Source: an uncultured Brachyspira sp. (lineage in GTDB: Bacteria > Spirochaetota > Brachyspiria > Brachyspirales > Brachyspiraceae). From it: a DNA stretch of 64,000 nt. The notes beneath the pieces are model-generated. The model saw only the letters and a list, made by a program, of their open reading frames with translations, was not told the DNA's origin and ran no database searches. A program made the translations under genes and the position numbers. The stretch lies in assembly GCF_944388875.1 (NCBI RefSeq), contig NZ_CALXKQ010000006.1, forward strand, positions 1 through 64,000, read 5' to 3'. Of this stretch, positions 43,013 through 52,453 are shown one piece after another; the first letter of the stretch is position 1, and each line of letters begins with the position of its first letter.

Positions 43013-43034
43013 TTTTTTAATAATAGGAGTTTAT

Positions 43035-44024
43035 ATGATTGAAAATAAAGAAAATAAAAAAGTAGAAGATATTATTGAAAGATATATTTATACCGTTACA
43101 AAATCAATGCCCGATAAAATAAAAGAAGATGTTTCAAATGAAATAAGAACTCTTATTGATGATATAATAAAAGAAAGATTTTCAAACTCAGAGTATAAAC
43201 TAAATGATATAAAAAATATTTTAATGGAAATCGGAAATCCTTATGAACTTGCCTACAAATATAATACTGATTACAATAAATGTTTAATAGGATATCCTTA
43301 CTATATTTATTATAAACTTATACTAAAAATTGTTTTATCTTCTACATTGCTTGGAATAGTAGCTTCATCAATAATTAATATATTTATAAATAATGAAGTT
43401 TTAAATTTGATTAATATAGCAAGCAATATTTTTACTGCATTATTATTAGCATTTTCATTTGTAACATTAATATTTGTATTAATTTCAAATAAGATAGATA
43501 TTTCTAGCTTTATAATAGATTTTGATAATCTTCAAAAACCTCCTAATAAAAAAATAAATTTCAATACTTCAATTATTAAAATATCAGCAGCAATTATATT
43601 TTTATTACTTTTATTATTATCTCCAAATTTATTTTCAATAAAAATAGATAATGAGTATTTGGCATTCTTTAATACAGATATTATAAAAGATACTTTTTTA
43701 TTTCCTTTAATATTTATTTTAATGCTTATATCAAGAGAAATTATAAAAATGTTTTCAAATGCTTATAATAAAAAGACATATACATTTTTTATTAGTATTG
43801 ATATAGTATCTGCTATTGTTTCATCATTATGGCTATTATCATACAATGTAATTAATAATAATTTTATAAATACATTAACAAAATTAGAATCAGACAATTT
43901 TATTACTTTCAATATATTTAATAATTTTCAGTTATTTTGTTTAATATTTATATTATTTGCTTTGCTGATTGATAGTATATATGTTATATTAAAACTAAAA
44001 AATAGCCTTGCATATAAAGGCTAA
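43035..44024 (+). CDS. HAAS-domain membrane protein, PadR operon partner
   Basis: A 329-residue protein. Residues about 6-75 form the helical HAAS-type domain (VEDIIERYIYTVTKSMPDKI, DDIIKERF, MEIGNPYELAYKY), which precedes membrane domains in genes next to PadR regulators. About six hydrophobic segments follow (about 88-110, 117-140, 182-200, 215-233, 250-270, 290-315). I start at ATG 43035, 5 nt after TAGGAG, rather than at ATG 43005. PadR/HAAS pairs are often linked to envelope stress or export, but the exact role is unknown. Two alternative hairpins span its stop codon. Confidence 0.75.
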   Translation: MIENKENKKVEDIIERYIYTVTKSMPDKIKEDVSNEIRTLIDDIIKERFSNSEYKLNDIKNILMEIGNPYELAYKYNTDYNKCLIGYPYYIYYKLILKIVLSSTLLGIVASSIINIFINNEVLNLINIASNIFTALLLAFSFVTLIFVLISNKIDISSFIIDFDNLQKPPNKKINFNTSIIKISAAIIFLLLLLLSPNLFSIKIDNEYLAFFNTDIIKDTFLFPLIFILMLISREIIKMFSNAYNKKTYTFFISIDIVSAIVSSLWLLSYNVINNNFINTLTKLESDNFITFNIFNNFQLFCLIFILFALLIDSIYVILKLKNSLAYKG

Positions 44025-44177
44025 TATATGCAAGACTATAATATTATAATAAAAATTTATATAAATGCTAAATTGTAAAATCATTTATATATTAAGCAAA
44101 CTACTGTAAATATTTTCATATTTTATAAATAAGATAAGTTATTCAAAAATAATATTACAATAAAAATAAAATCTGTC

Positions 44178-44211
44178 AAAAAAATTTAATATTTAAATAT
44201 TAAATTTTTTT
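44178..44211. terminator. 34-bp perfect AT palindrome, probable bidirectional terminator
   Basis: Bases 44178-44211 form a perfect palindrome centred on TTTAAA, starting with A7 and ending with T7. As RNA it gives a stem of about 15 bp with a short loop and a U-run. It lies between the HAAS gene and the NERD gene, in a 273-bp gap otherwise holding only the NERD promoter. Confidence 0.5.
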
Positions 44212-44232
44212 TAATAAAAATATATTTAATTG

Positions 44233-44260
44233 TTGTTAAATAACTGTTATTATTTATAAT
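44233..44260 (+). promoter_or_regulatory. NERD gene promoter
   Basis: TTGTTA (44233-44238), 16 bp, TATAAT (44255-44260), 37 bp before the ATG at 44298. Confidence 0.5.
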
Positions 44261-44297
44261 AATTATAGTTTTATATTTTATTATAAGGTTTATAAAT

Positions 44298-45020
44298 ATG
44301 GGCTTATTTAATTATATAATACATAAAATTCTTGGAAATATATTTTATGGTGATTCTCTTAAAGGAAAAATTGGAGAACTAGAAGTAGATAATGCTTTAA
44401 ATCCATATTTTTTTGGTAAAACAGAACATAAGCAAATAAATAATTTAGTAATAGTTGATGAAAATGGAAAAAGCCATCAAATAGATCATATAGAGATAAG
44501 ATCAAATGGTATATTTTGTATAGAAACTAAAAACTATAGCGGATTAATATTTGGAAGTGAAAATAATAATAAATGGACTCAGTGTTTAAGAAGAGGAAAA
44601 AAGAATTATTTTTATAATCCAATAAAACAAAATAAATCTCATATATTCCATTTAAAAAAAATATTAGAAAATAAATATAATATAAATTCATTAATCGTAT
44701 TTACACAAAATAATGCTGATAATATAAATATTAATAATGTTATAAATTTGATAGATTTAAAAACATATCTAAATAATTTTAATGACGGAACTAATTATAC
44801 TTCTGAGGATATGGATTATATTTATAATAAGTTAATTTCAAGTAATAAAAATATTTCTAATTCAGAACATATAGAAAATATAAAGAATACTAAAGAAGAA
44901 ATAAGAAGCGGAATATGTCCAAGATGCAAAGGAAAATTAATATTAAGAGAAGGAAAATATGGAGAGTTTTACGGATGCAGCAATTATCCATATTGTAAAT
45001 TTACCATAAAAAATAATTAA
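44298..45020 (+). CDS. NERD-domain protein with C-terminal topoisomerase-type zinc finger
   Basis: A 240-residue protein. The NERD domain (about 20-135) is a nuclease-related fold of the restriction-endonuclease type: GKIGELEVDNAL (24-35), HQIDHIEIRSNGIFCIETKN (56-75, with the D and ExK acids) and WTQCLRRG. The C terminus has one CxxC-x-CxxxxxxC finger (GICPRCKGKL, then GCSNYPYCKF), as in topoisomerase I tails that bind single-stranded DNA. The combination suggests DNA processing. It is a single gene and neither neighbour is a defence gene. Confidence 0.85.
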   Translation: MGLFNYIIHKILGNIFYGDSLKGKIGELEVDNALNPYFFGKTEHKQINNLVIVDENGKSHQIDHIEIRSNGIFCIETKNYSGLIFGSENNNKWTQCLRRGKKNYFYNPIKQNKSHIFHLKKILENKYNINSLIVFTQNNADNININNVINLIDLKTYLNNFNDGTNYTSEDMDYIYNKLISSNKNISNSEHIENIKNTKEEIRSGICPRCKGKLILREGKYGEFYGCSNYPYCKFTIKNN

Positions 45021-45068
45021 CAAAAATAAAAAAATGTAGTTTATAATACAATAGTAATTTTGTTGTAC

Positions 45069-45097
45069 TTGAATATAAAGTATAAAAATAATAGAAT
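45069..45097 (+). promoter_or_regulatory. efflux operon promoter
   Basis: TTGAAT (45069-45074), 17 bp, TAGAAT (45092-45097), 30 bp before the GTG start of the TolC-like gene. Confidence 0.45.
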
Positions 45098-45127
45098 ATA
45101 TACAATATTTTTGGCAGGTGTTAGAAA

Positions 45128-46633
45128 GTGTTAAGGAAATTGATATATATTATTTTTATACATTCAGTTATTTTTAATTTTATTATTTTTGCACAAAATA
45201 CAAACACTATGGTTCTTCCGTATACACAATATATGGAAAGGATAAAAGTACTAATACCAGAGATGAAATTAACAGCCTCGCAGGAGAGCAATGCATATAA
45301 TAATTTAACAAAAGCAAAAAGCTCCGGAGATGTAAAGTTTGATTTGCAGGCAGGAGCTATAGGAAAGCAGGCTCATTTTGACGAATACAGTTTTATACCT
45401 ACATCAGACTTTTATTATAATGGTTTTAGAATAGGTGCAGGTTTCAGCGGACTTATACCCTACTCTGGAACTAGATGGTCCGTAGAAATTAAACATGACA
45501 GTTTCTTTGGAGATTTTAAAACTGGAGATATTGTATTGCCTGTAGATACAGCTCTTGGAACAGTAAGCGGCAGAATTCCTAATTTGGGTACAAATGATTT
45601 TAAATATTATTATCCAAGCGTTAAAATACAAATTGCTCAGCCAATATTAAGAGATTTTTTTGGTAAATTAGACAGATACCCTATTAAAGATGCAGAATAT
45701 CAGCTTACAATAGCAAAATTAAAAAGAATGATAGATGACAACAGCGTATTAACTTCTTATCAGAAAATATATTATCAATGGATAATGTCAAGAAAATTAA
45801 TAGCTCTGTATGATGCTATGATTAGAGAAGCCAGAAGTTTTGAAAATCAGGTTTATAAGAGATATTCAAGCGGAGTTATAGATAATGACTCTTATCAGAA
45901 TGCAAGAAGACAAACTTTAAAATATATAGAAGCAAAAGATAAATCAGAATTAATGCTCAAAAAAATTATAAGAAATATAAAGTTTTTCATACCAGAAGAA
46001 AATATTATACCAAATGAAGACGATTGGACTCAGACGCTTGAAACTTCTATTAATGCAAAAGTTGATATAGTGCCGTTTTTAGAAAGTGCTCAGGGACAAA
46101 TGGCTTATCAGTTAAAATTAAGAAGCGAATATGCACTATCAATAATGAAAAATAATGCATTGCCTGATTTATCAATAGTAGGAAGCGTATCATTATCAAG
46201 TTTGGATGACAGCGGATATTTTAAATCTTTTTCTACTATGACAAATGTTGATTATTTTGTAGGGCTTATGTTTTCTTATCCTATAGGAGGACGAGATGCC
46301 AAAGCCAAAATGGAAGATGCTTATGCGGCTTTGAATGCTGTTACTGCTGACTTTGACAGAGTTAATAGGGATTTTGATGTGCAGATAGGTACTTATTATG
46401 ATGAGTTTGAGGCGTATAAAAAAATGCTTGAAAATAAAAAATTGGAAGTTAATGCTATAGTGTCAAGAATAAATACTCAAAATGCTAAATTCAGACAAGG
46501 ACGCCTTCCTATAGATGAGATAATAAATGCTAGGCTTGATTTAGCACAGGCAAGAGCAGAACTTCTAAATCTTGAATATATGATAATAAGCACTGTTATG
46601 GATTATAATTCACTGGTGCTTCTTAGTAATTAG
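45128..46633 (+). CDS. TolC-like outer-membrane efflux protein
   Basis: A 501-residue protein with a signal peptide (about 1-24, ending FAQ) and the two-part OEP pattern. Long helices with heptad character lie at about 190-285 (MSRKLIALYDAMIREARSFE) and 395-485 (QNAKFRQGRLPIDEIINARL, the typical C-terminal helix-turn). Strand segments such as FYYNGFRIGAGFSGLIPYSG fit outer-membrane barrels. It forms the outer channel of a tripartite exporter. The start is GTG 45128. The RND pump gene follows after 44 bp on the same strand, so the two are probably one operon. Confidence 0.85.
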   Translation: MLRKLIYIIFIHSVIFNFIIFAQNTNTMVLPYTQYMERIKVLIPEMKLTASQESNAYNNLTKAKSSGDVKFDLQAGAIGKQAHFDEYSFIPTSDFYYNGFRIGAGFSGLIPYSGTRWSVEIKHDSFFGDFKTGDIVLPVDTALGTVSGRIPNLGTNDFKYYYPSVKIQIAQPILRDFFGKLDRYPIKDAEYQLTIAKLKRMIDDNSVLTSYQKIYYQWIMSRKLIALYDAMIREARSFENQVYKRYSSGVIDNDSYQNARRQTLKYIEAKDKSELMLKKIIRNIKFFIPEENIIPNEDDWTQTLETSINAKVDIVPFLESAQGQMAYQLKLRSEYALSIMKNNALPDLSIVGSVSLSSLDDSGYFKSFSTMTNVDYFVGLMFSYPIGGRDAKAKMEDAYAALNAVTADFDRVNRDFDVQIGTYYDEFEAYKKMLENKKLEVNAIVSRINTQNAKFRQGRLPIDEIINARLDLAQARAELLNLEYMIISTVMDYNSLVLLSN

Positions 46634-46677
46634 TAAATTATTAATTAGTTATTATTTAAATAATTGGAAAATAATAT

Positions 46678-49600
46678 ATGAATAAAATTATAGAACTATT
46701 TGCAAAAAACAGATTATTAGTTAATGTAATAATTTTGATAACTTTAGCAGTTGGAATATACTCTTATCTTAATATAAAAAAAGAAGCATTCCCATCTACA
46801 AACTTTGACGTTATGATAGTGCAGGTTATATATCCGGGTGCCTCTCCTGAAGATGTTGAACAATATGCTATGATACCAATAGAAGATGAGCTTCAAACTA
46901 TAGCAGGAATTGATGAGTTTTATTCTATAATAATAGAAAATGCAGGAATACTCACCATAAGAATAGATATGAATCTCAAAGATTCAAGACCTGTAAAAGA
47001 TGAAATATTTAGAAGACTTCAGAATGCTCCTAATGTATCAAAAGATGTTTCAGAAATAAAAATTTTTGAAGCCAATGCCAACAGAATGCCTATATACAAT
47101 TTAGGTATAAGATTTAAAGAAGGACAGGAAGGAAGTGAAAAAGAACTTTATGATATATCCAAAAGATTTGAAAAAGAATTAAAATATGTAGACGGAGTTG
47201 CAAATGTAGAAGTATATGGAAGAACAGACCCAGAAATACAAATACTAGCAGACCCTTACAAATTAAGAGAATACTACACTTCATTAACAGAAATCATACA
47301 GGCATTATCTTTGAGAAATATACGCTCTACAAGCGGAAGTATGAAGCCTTTGGAAAGCGATGATTTGGAAGATAAAAATAAACTTCTAGTTACAACAGGA
47401 CAATTTCAAGACCCATTATCAATTACAAATGTTATAGTGCGTTCTATATTTAATGGAAAGCCCGTAAGAATTGGAGATATTGCAAGAGTTGAAGAATTAT
47501 TCGTTGATAAAAGTGTGTATATGAGAGTTAATAGCAAGCATGGATACTCTATAAACATAATAAAAAAAGAAGATGCTGACATATTAAAAACTATTGATAA
47601 TGTTAATAAATATTTTGAAAAAAATAAATCTACTATTCCAAGCAATATAGAAATAGTTCCTATGGCTGATAACTCAAGAACTATTACAGATTTGCTTAAT
47701 GCAGTTTCTTCAAATATTATAACAGGTTTTATCATCATATTTATAATACTTATTATATTTTTGGATTTTAAGAGTGCAATATTTACTTCTCTTGGAATGC
47801 TTATAGTTATATCTGTTTCTCTTATTTATATGACATATTCTGGAATTACTTTTAATATAATATCTCTTGGTGGAATCATAACCGTACTTGGTATGATAGT
47901 GGACAATTCCATAGTAGTTTCAGAAAATATTTTTAATTATCATCAAAGAGGTATAAAAGGGCTTGAAGCTACAAAAAATGCAGTAGGAGAAGTATTTATG
48001 CCTATGCTTGTTTCTACTCTTACAACAGTTGCATCATTTGCTCCTATAATATTTGTTACTGGTACTATGGGAAGATTAATCAATCAGTATCCTAGAGTTG
48101 TTATTGTGGCATTAGTAGTAAGTATATTTCAGGCTGTTTTGCTTCTTCCTAATAACTTAATCACTAAAGAAGAACTTACGGGAGAACATAAAAGAAAAAG
48201 ATTTAATTTCAAAAATCCTCTTGATTTTGATAAAGATAAATTATTTGATAAATTAAAAATCCCTTTTGTTAAGTTTTTAAGATTTACATTAAAGTTTAGA
48301 TATATTGTTCTTATATTTTTTATAGTTACACTTTTTATCACTCTTTTAATAGCTAAATCAATATTTGCAAAGTTTACTTTAGTTTATGATACAAGTGCAG
48401 ATGTTATAGTCATTAATATAGATACAGGTGTTGGAAGCTCTATATACAAGACAGAAAAATATCTTCAGAAAGTAGAAAATATTATTTATGAAACTATAAA
48501 TACAAATGATATAATAGCAGTTTATAGTTTACTTGGAAAACAATTAGATAAGAACACTGTAGAAGTATCAGAAGAGATGGACAATATTGCAGGCACTATG
48601 ATATATTTAGTTCCAGCCAATAACAGAAAAAAAATAGCTTATGATATAGTTGATGATTTAAATCTTGCTATAGAAAAAAGCGGAATAAAAGATGAATTAG
48701 AACTTATAACAGTTAATACCAAGCTTCCAATAAATCCCGGTAAAGCAGTTGATATAAAAATAATAGGTAATGATACTCTTATGGTTAAAGAAGTAAAAGA
48801 TAAAATGAAAGAACATCTTTTGAGTTTGGACGGAGTAGTTAATTATGATGATGATGATAAAATAGGACAGGAAGAATTAAGAGTAATATTTGATTATGAC
48901 AGAATGTCTGAACTAGGAGTTAATGTTGCTTATGCAGCAAGAGAACTTAGAGCAGCTTATGCTGGAATAGTAGCTACTTCAATACAGCAGTTTGAAAATA
49001 AATTAGACTTTAGAGTAAGACTGGATAAGCAATATACTTATGATACTAATGTACTTAATAATCTTTTAATACCAAATACCTATTACAGACTTATACAATT
49101 AAAAGATATAGCAGATATATACATTACAAACAATCAGTCAAGCATAAGACACTATAATGGAAAAAAATCTATCACTATGACTGCTGATATTGAACAGGGT
49201 AAAAATACTGCTATACAAGTAACCTATGCAATGCAAGACTATTTTAATTCTATATCAAAAGATTATCCTAATATAAGCGTGGAGTTTGCAGGAGAGGTAA
49301 AAGAAACAAGAGGCTCTATAATCGGTATTGCTTGGGGATATGTTATTGCTATAATTGCAATATATGTAATACTTCTTCTTCAATTCAATAAATTTGTTCA
49401 GCCTTTCATGATTTTGGGTATAATACCTTTTGGAATAATCGGCGTTATACTTGGGTTTGCAGCTCATAGAATGCCTATGTCATTTGTTGGTGCTGTTGGT
49501 ATAGTGGGACTTGCTGGTGTTGTTGTAAATAATGGTATTATAATGGTTGACTTAATAAACAGAATACTTGAAGGAGGCAATATACATGATAAACAAGATG

Positions 49601-49848
49601 TATTAAATGCCGTTGTGGAAGGTGCAGGCGACAGATTCAGAGCAATATTTCTCACAACTGTAACTACAATATTCGGACTTCTTCCAACTGTTTATGGTAT
49701 AGGAGGACGTGCTGATTTGATAGTACCTATGGTTATGTCTATGGCTTATGGGCTTTTATTTGCTGCTCTTTTAACTTTAATACTTCTTCCATCTCTGTTT
49801 ATGATATCTGCAGATTTGAAATTAATAAAGATAAACTATAAAAAATAA
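46678..49848 (+). CDS. RND family efflux pump (AcrB/HAE type)
   Basis: A 1,056-residue inner-membrane pump driven by proton entry. It has the RND layout: a first membrane segment (about 10-30), a periplasmic porter domain, a membrane bundle (about 335-545), a second porter domain, and a final bundle (about 870-1045). VIYPGASPEDVEQYAMIPIE (about 50-69) is the hallmark of the family. GGIITVLGMIVDNSIVVSEN (about 396-415) is membrane segment 4; the usual pair of aspartates reads Asp-Asn. It follows a TolC-like gene. No membrane-fusion protein gene lies between or beside them, which is unusual for this operon type. Confidence 0.9.
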   Translation: MNKIIELFAKNRLLVNVIILITLAVGIYSYLNIKKEAFPSTNFDVMIVQVIYPGASPEDVEQYAMIPIEDELQTIAGIDEFYSIIIENAGILTIRIDMNLKDSRPVKDEIFRRLQNAPNVSKDVSEIKIFEANANRMPIYNLGIRFKEGQEGSEKELYDISKRFEKELKYVDGVANVEVYGRTDPEIQILADPYKLREYYTSLTEIIQALSLRNIRSTSGSMKPLESDDLEDKNKLLVTTGQFQDPLSITNVIVRSIFNGKPVRIGDIARVEELFVDKSVYMRVNSKHGYSINIIKKEDADILKTIDNVNKYFEKNKSTIPSNIEIVPMADNSRTITDLLNAVSSNIITGFIIIFIILIIFLDFKSAIFTSLGMLIVISVSLIYMTYSGITFNIISLGGIITVLGMIVDNSIVVSENIFNYHQRGIKGLEATKNAVGEVFMPMLVSTLTTVASFAPIIFVTGTMGRLINQYPRVVIVALVVSIFQAVLLLPNNLITKEELTGEHKRKRFNFKNPLDFDKDKLFDKLKIPFVKFLRFTLKFRYIVLIFFIVTLFITLLIAKSIFAKFTLVYDTSADVIVINIDTGVGSSIYKTEKYLQKVENIIYETINTNDIIAVYSLLGKQLDKNTVEVSEEMDNIAGTMIYLVPANNRKKIAYDIVDDLNLAIEKSGIKDELELITVNTKLPINPGKAVDIKIIGNDTLMVKEVKDKMKEHLLSLDGVVNYDDDDKIGQEELRVIFDYDRMSELGVNVAYAARELRAAYAGIVATSIQQFENKLDFRVRLDKQYTYDTNVLNNLLIPNTYYRLIQLKDIADIYITNNQSSIRHYNGKKSITMTADIEQGKNTAIQVTYAMQDYFNSISKDYPNISVEFAGEVKETRGSIIGIAWGYVIAIIAIYVILLLQFNKFVQPFMILGIIPFGIIGVILGFAAHRMPMSFVGAVGIVGLAGVVVNNGIIMVDLINRILEGGNIHDKQDVLNAVVEGAGDRFRAIFLTTVTTIFGLLPTVYGIGGRADLIVPMVMSMAYGLLFAALLTLILLPSLFMISADLKLIKINYKK

Positions 49849-49877
49849 GGAGATGCATTATAAAATACAGCTCCTTA
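49846..49877. terminator. weak stem after the RND gene
   Basis: TAAGGAG (49846-49852), which includes the RND stop codon, pairs with CTCCTTA (49871-49877). The stem is 7 bp with an 18-base loop. The next gene is convergent (ends 49886). Weak evidence for shared termination. Confidence 0.3.
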
Positions 49878-49885
49878 AATATTTA

Positions 49886-50842
49886 CTAAAAATCAGTGCA
49901 GAAACCCTGATACTTTTCAATATATCCTACTGGATTATATGACATTTTAGCTTTTCTAAGTCCTAAATCTCCTACATCCTGTTCTCTGTTTACAAATTTA
50001 AATCTATTATCACTATCAGGCAAATTTTCTAAAAATAATCTATTAATAGCCTGATAGCTTCCTTTATAATCCCTATCCCCTCTTTCTGAATGAACAACTA
50101 TAGTATCTCTCATGCTCAAATCAGCTATAGTATATGCTGCTATTTTTTTATTTATATAAATAACACCTCCAACTATATTATTAATGCTGTCCCAATTATC
50201 TAATAATGTTTTTATCATAGTTACATCAGCTTCTGCCCTAACCTCATGAGATAATAATTTTCCCTTTTCAAAAGCCTCGCATGATTCAGTATTATCATCA
50301 TTTGATTCTGTATTTGTATTGCTATTAAGTTCATCTATTTCCCATTTGCTTTCAAAATCAAAAATTTTATCTACCATTGAGCTGTCTATAGGCTTATATT
50401 CAAAATCATTTTTCATAAATTGATTGTATAAGTTTTTCTTATTATGAAATTTTTTACCCGGTAATGTTTTAAGTTCATTAAAGTCATATATATATTCCCA
50501 CTCATCTCTTGATTCTTTTACTTTTATTTTTGTGGTTTTTTCCCAAAATAATGCAAGCTCTTTAGGAATTCTTATTATACTTTCTCCTGAAATTTCACAT
50601 GGACTCATTTCATCACAAAAATTAGTATCAAACCAATCTCCAACTGGTGCCCAATAAATTGTATATGGAGATTTTTGCCTTATCCATACTAATTTTTCAG
50701 TAAAAGCCCATTCAAGCATATATGTATCTTTAAGTCCAAATAAGTTCATAAATGTATAATCGGCTGACTGCTCTGGAGTTATAGAAAAATATTTATTATA
50801 TAATTGCTGTTTATCTAATGATATAGGTTCAAAATTAAGCAT
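49886..50842 (-). CDS. DUF2156 family protein (lysylphosphatidylglycerol synthase C-terminal fold)
   Basis: A 318-residue soluble protein of the DUF2156 family. The fold is a double GNAT-like domain related to the catalytic part of lysylphosphatidylglycerol synthase. The start LNFEPISLDKQQLYNKYFSI and SADYTFMNLFGLKDTY (about 26-41) are typical. The C-terminal half has AYTIADLSMRDTIVVHSERG (about 228-247) and FVNREQDVGDLGLRKAKMSY (about 283-302), the acyl/aminoacyl transferase block. No membrane domain is fused, so lipid modification is uncertain. GGAAAA precedes the ATG. Confidence 0.8.
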   Translation of the reverse strand: MLNFEPISLDKQQLYNKYFSITPEQSADYTFMNLFGLKDTYMLEWAFTEKLVWIRQKSPYTIYWAPVGDWFDTNFCDEMSPCEISGESIIRIPKELALFWEKTTKIKVKESRDEWEYIYDFNELKTLPGKKFHNKKNLYNQFMKNDFEYKPIDSSMVDKIFDFESKWEIDELNSNTNTESNDDNTESCEAFEKGKLLSHEVRAEADVTMIKTLLDNWDSINNIVGGVIYINKKIAAYTIADLSMRDTIVVHSERGDRDYKGSYQAINRLFLENLPDSDNRFKFVNREQDVGDLGLRKAKMSYNPVGYIEKYQGFCTDF

Positions 50843-50913
50843 ATTAAAATTTTCCTTATAAAAAATCTAATTATTGAGGATATATTATATATTAAAAAAA
50901 ATTAATGTAAATA

Positions 50914-51468
50914 TTATATTATTAGCTTGCCCATTTCAAATGCCTTGTTTAACTCAATTTTACCATTAATATCTCCAATTCTAAAAACACCTCCTGCTAT
51001 CAAATACCCTAAATCTTTCCATCCAAGATAATTTAATAAATATTTATAATATTCTATGACAGGCTTAGAATTATTTTCATCATTTCCCTCTGCTGCCATT
51101 AACATAAAACATTCTTTATACGGCGTATTATAATGAGGATCTATCTCTGTTACAGCAAATAATCTGTCTATAGCCATTTTTAATTGGGCACTGAAAGACC
51201 AATAATACATAGGAGAAGCCAATACTAGTATATCTGCTTCTTTATAATACGGATATATTTTTAACATATCATCTTTTTGGGTACATGGACTTTCCTTATC
51301 CTTTCCTCCTTTCAAACAGCCTTTGCAGCAATGTATATTCATTTTATCTAAATCAAATCTAACTACATCGTGTCCGCTGTATTTTAAACCTTTGCTGAAT
51401 TCTCCTATTAAAGCAGAAGTATTTCCATTAACTCTAGGGCTTCCATTTAATATTAATATTTTTTTCAT
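50914..51468 (-). CDS. flavodoxin-like NAD(P)H-dependent FMN reductase
   Basis: A 184-residue flavoprotein of the iron-sulfur-flavoprotein/FMN-reductase class. KKILILNGSPRVNGNTSALI (2-21) is the FMN phosphate loop. CCKGCLKGG (about 48-56) and PCTQKDD follow, and VLASPMYYWSFSAQLKMAID (about 77-96) is the flavin-ring block. The cysteine pattern does not fully match the Cys cluster of iron-sulfur flavoproteins. AAGGAGT precedes the ATG. It is divergent from an HxlR regulator 114 bp away, whose operator lies in between, so it is probably redox- or electrophile-controlled. Confidence 0.85.
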   Translation of the reverse strand: MKKILILNGSPRVNGNTSALIGEFSKGLKYSGHDVVRFDLDKMNIHCCKGCLKGGKDKESPCTQKDDMLKIYPYYKEADILVLASPMYYWSFSAQLKMAIDRLFAVTEIDPHYNTPYKECFMLMAAEGNDENNSKPVIEYYKYLLNYLGWKDLGYLIAGGVFRIGDINGKIELNKAFEMGKLII

Positions 51469-51547
51469 TATATACTCCTTATTTCTATTGATATAATTAT
51501 TATAGTATTATATATTATTAATAACAAGTACGAACAGAAAAGTTATA

Positions 51548-51562
51548 TACTTACTATAAGTA
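51548..51562. promoter_or_regulatory. candidate HxlR operator
   Basis: TACTTA-CTA-TAAGTA, a perfect palindrome with 6-bp arms, in the divergent region between the FMN reductase and the HxlR gene. It fits the TACTnnnnnnnAGTA sites bound by the HxlR regulators YodB and related proteins of Bacillus. It lies 21 bp before the HxlR start. Confidence 0.55.
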
Positions 51563-51582
51563 AAGTATCAGGAGTATTAAAT

Positions 51583-51915
51583 ATGGAAAAAAACAAATTA
51601 AAAGAAAAATATATGGAAGATACAGGATTTGCTTATACAATGTCATTAATATCTGGAAAGTATAAAATGATTATATTATATATATTATCAGAGCTTAAAG
51701 TTGTAAGATATAATGAACTAAAAAGAATAATATCCAATATATCTCATAAAACATTGAGCTTATCTCTAAAAGAATTAGAAAAAGATGATTTAATATCAAG
51801 AAAAGAGTATCCTCAAATACCTCCAAAAGTGGAATACAGCTTATCTAAACGAGGTAAATCTCTTATACCTATATTAGATGCTATATGTATTTGGGGCGAA
51901 AAGAATAAAAAATAA
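51583..51915 (+). CDS. HxlR family regulator
   Basis: A 110-residue winged-helix repressor. SGKYKMIILYILSELKVVRY (about 24-43, the HxlR GKWxxxIL block) and ISHKTLSLSLKELEKDDLIS (about 53-72, recognition helix) with PPKVEYSLSKRGKSL (about 78-92) are diagnostic. The N-terminal cysteine used by YodB/HypR-type sensors is missing (GFAYTMSLISGKYK). The only Cys is near the C terminus (AICIWGEK, about 103). AGGAG precedes the ATG. It probably controls the divergent FMN reductase through the palindrome at 51548-51562. Confidence 0.88.
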   Translation: MEKNKLKEKYMEDTGFAYTMSLISGKYKMIILYILSELKVVRYNELKRIISNISHKTLSLSLKELEKDDLISRKEYPQIPPKVEYSLSKRGKSLIPILDAICIWGEKNKK

Positions 51916-51920
51916 TTTTT

Positions 51921-52451
51921 CTATTTTTTACTGTTTCTAATAAATTTTCTTATGTTTCTAAAAAAATCAGATTTGCCGTTTTCATCTATTAGAACGTATT
52001 TTAGCATAAATCTCAAATAAGGATGATAAACATATAAAGTTTCTTTTATAGTCATTTTAGTTCTATTATCATCAGCATCTTCTAATACATAAGTCCATAA
52101 AACAGTAAATTCATTTTCCATTTTTACTATTGATATTTCGCTGTTTTCAATGCTTCTAACCTCTACGAATTCCTGATATGTCCTTCTGTTAGTATAAGTC
52201 TGCATTACTTTTAATTTATTTCCATCCAATCTTTGAGTATTAACTATAGATATATATTTAAGCCATATAGGATAATTATCATAATCTTTAAGAAGGCTGT
52301 ATAATTCATTTCTTTGTATATCTAATATTTCAGTTTTCTCTTTAGAAAAAGCAGGCGGCATTCTTTTGCCTATTGATGTAGGCAGTAATATCATAATACC
52401 CATTAAAAATAACGGTAAGATTATAAATATTGGAACTAAATAAAATAGCAT
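51921..52451 (-). CDS. membrane-anchored SRPBCC-like protein
   Basis: A 176-residue protein. One hydrophobic N-terminal segment (about 2-24, LVPIFIILPLFLMGIMILLP) is followed by a START/SRPBCC-like cavity domain (about 40-165): LLKDYDNYPIWLKYISIVNT (about 53-72), VMQTYTNRRTYQEFVEV and FTVLWTYVLEDADDNRTKMT (about 113-132). Such domains bind lipids or aromatic ligands. AAAGGAC precedes the ATG. It follows the AI-2E-type gene on the same strand with a 2-bp gap, so the pair is cotranscribed. Confidence 0.75.
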   Translation of the reverse strand: MLFYLVPIFIILPLFLMGIMILLPTSIGKRMPPAFSKEKTEILDIQRNELYSLLKDYDNYPIWLKYISIVNTQRLDGNKLKVMQTYTNRRTYQEFVEVRSIENSEISIVKMENEFTVLWTYVLEDADDNRTKMTIKETLYVYHPYLRFMLKYVLIDENGKSDFFRNIRKFIRNSKK

Positions 52452-52453
52452 TT

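Noticed and set aside
44298-45020. Defence island around the NERD protein
   Set aside because: The neighbours are a PadR/HAAS pair and an efflux operon. There is no second defence gene.
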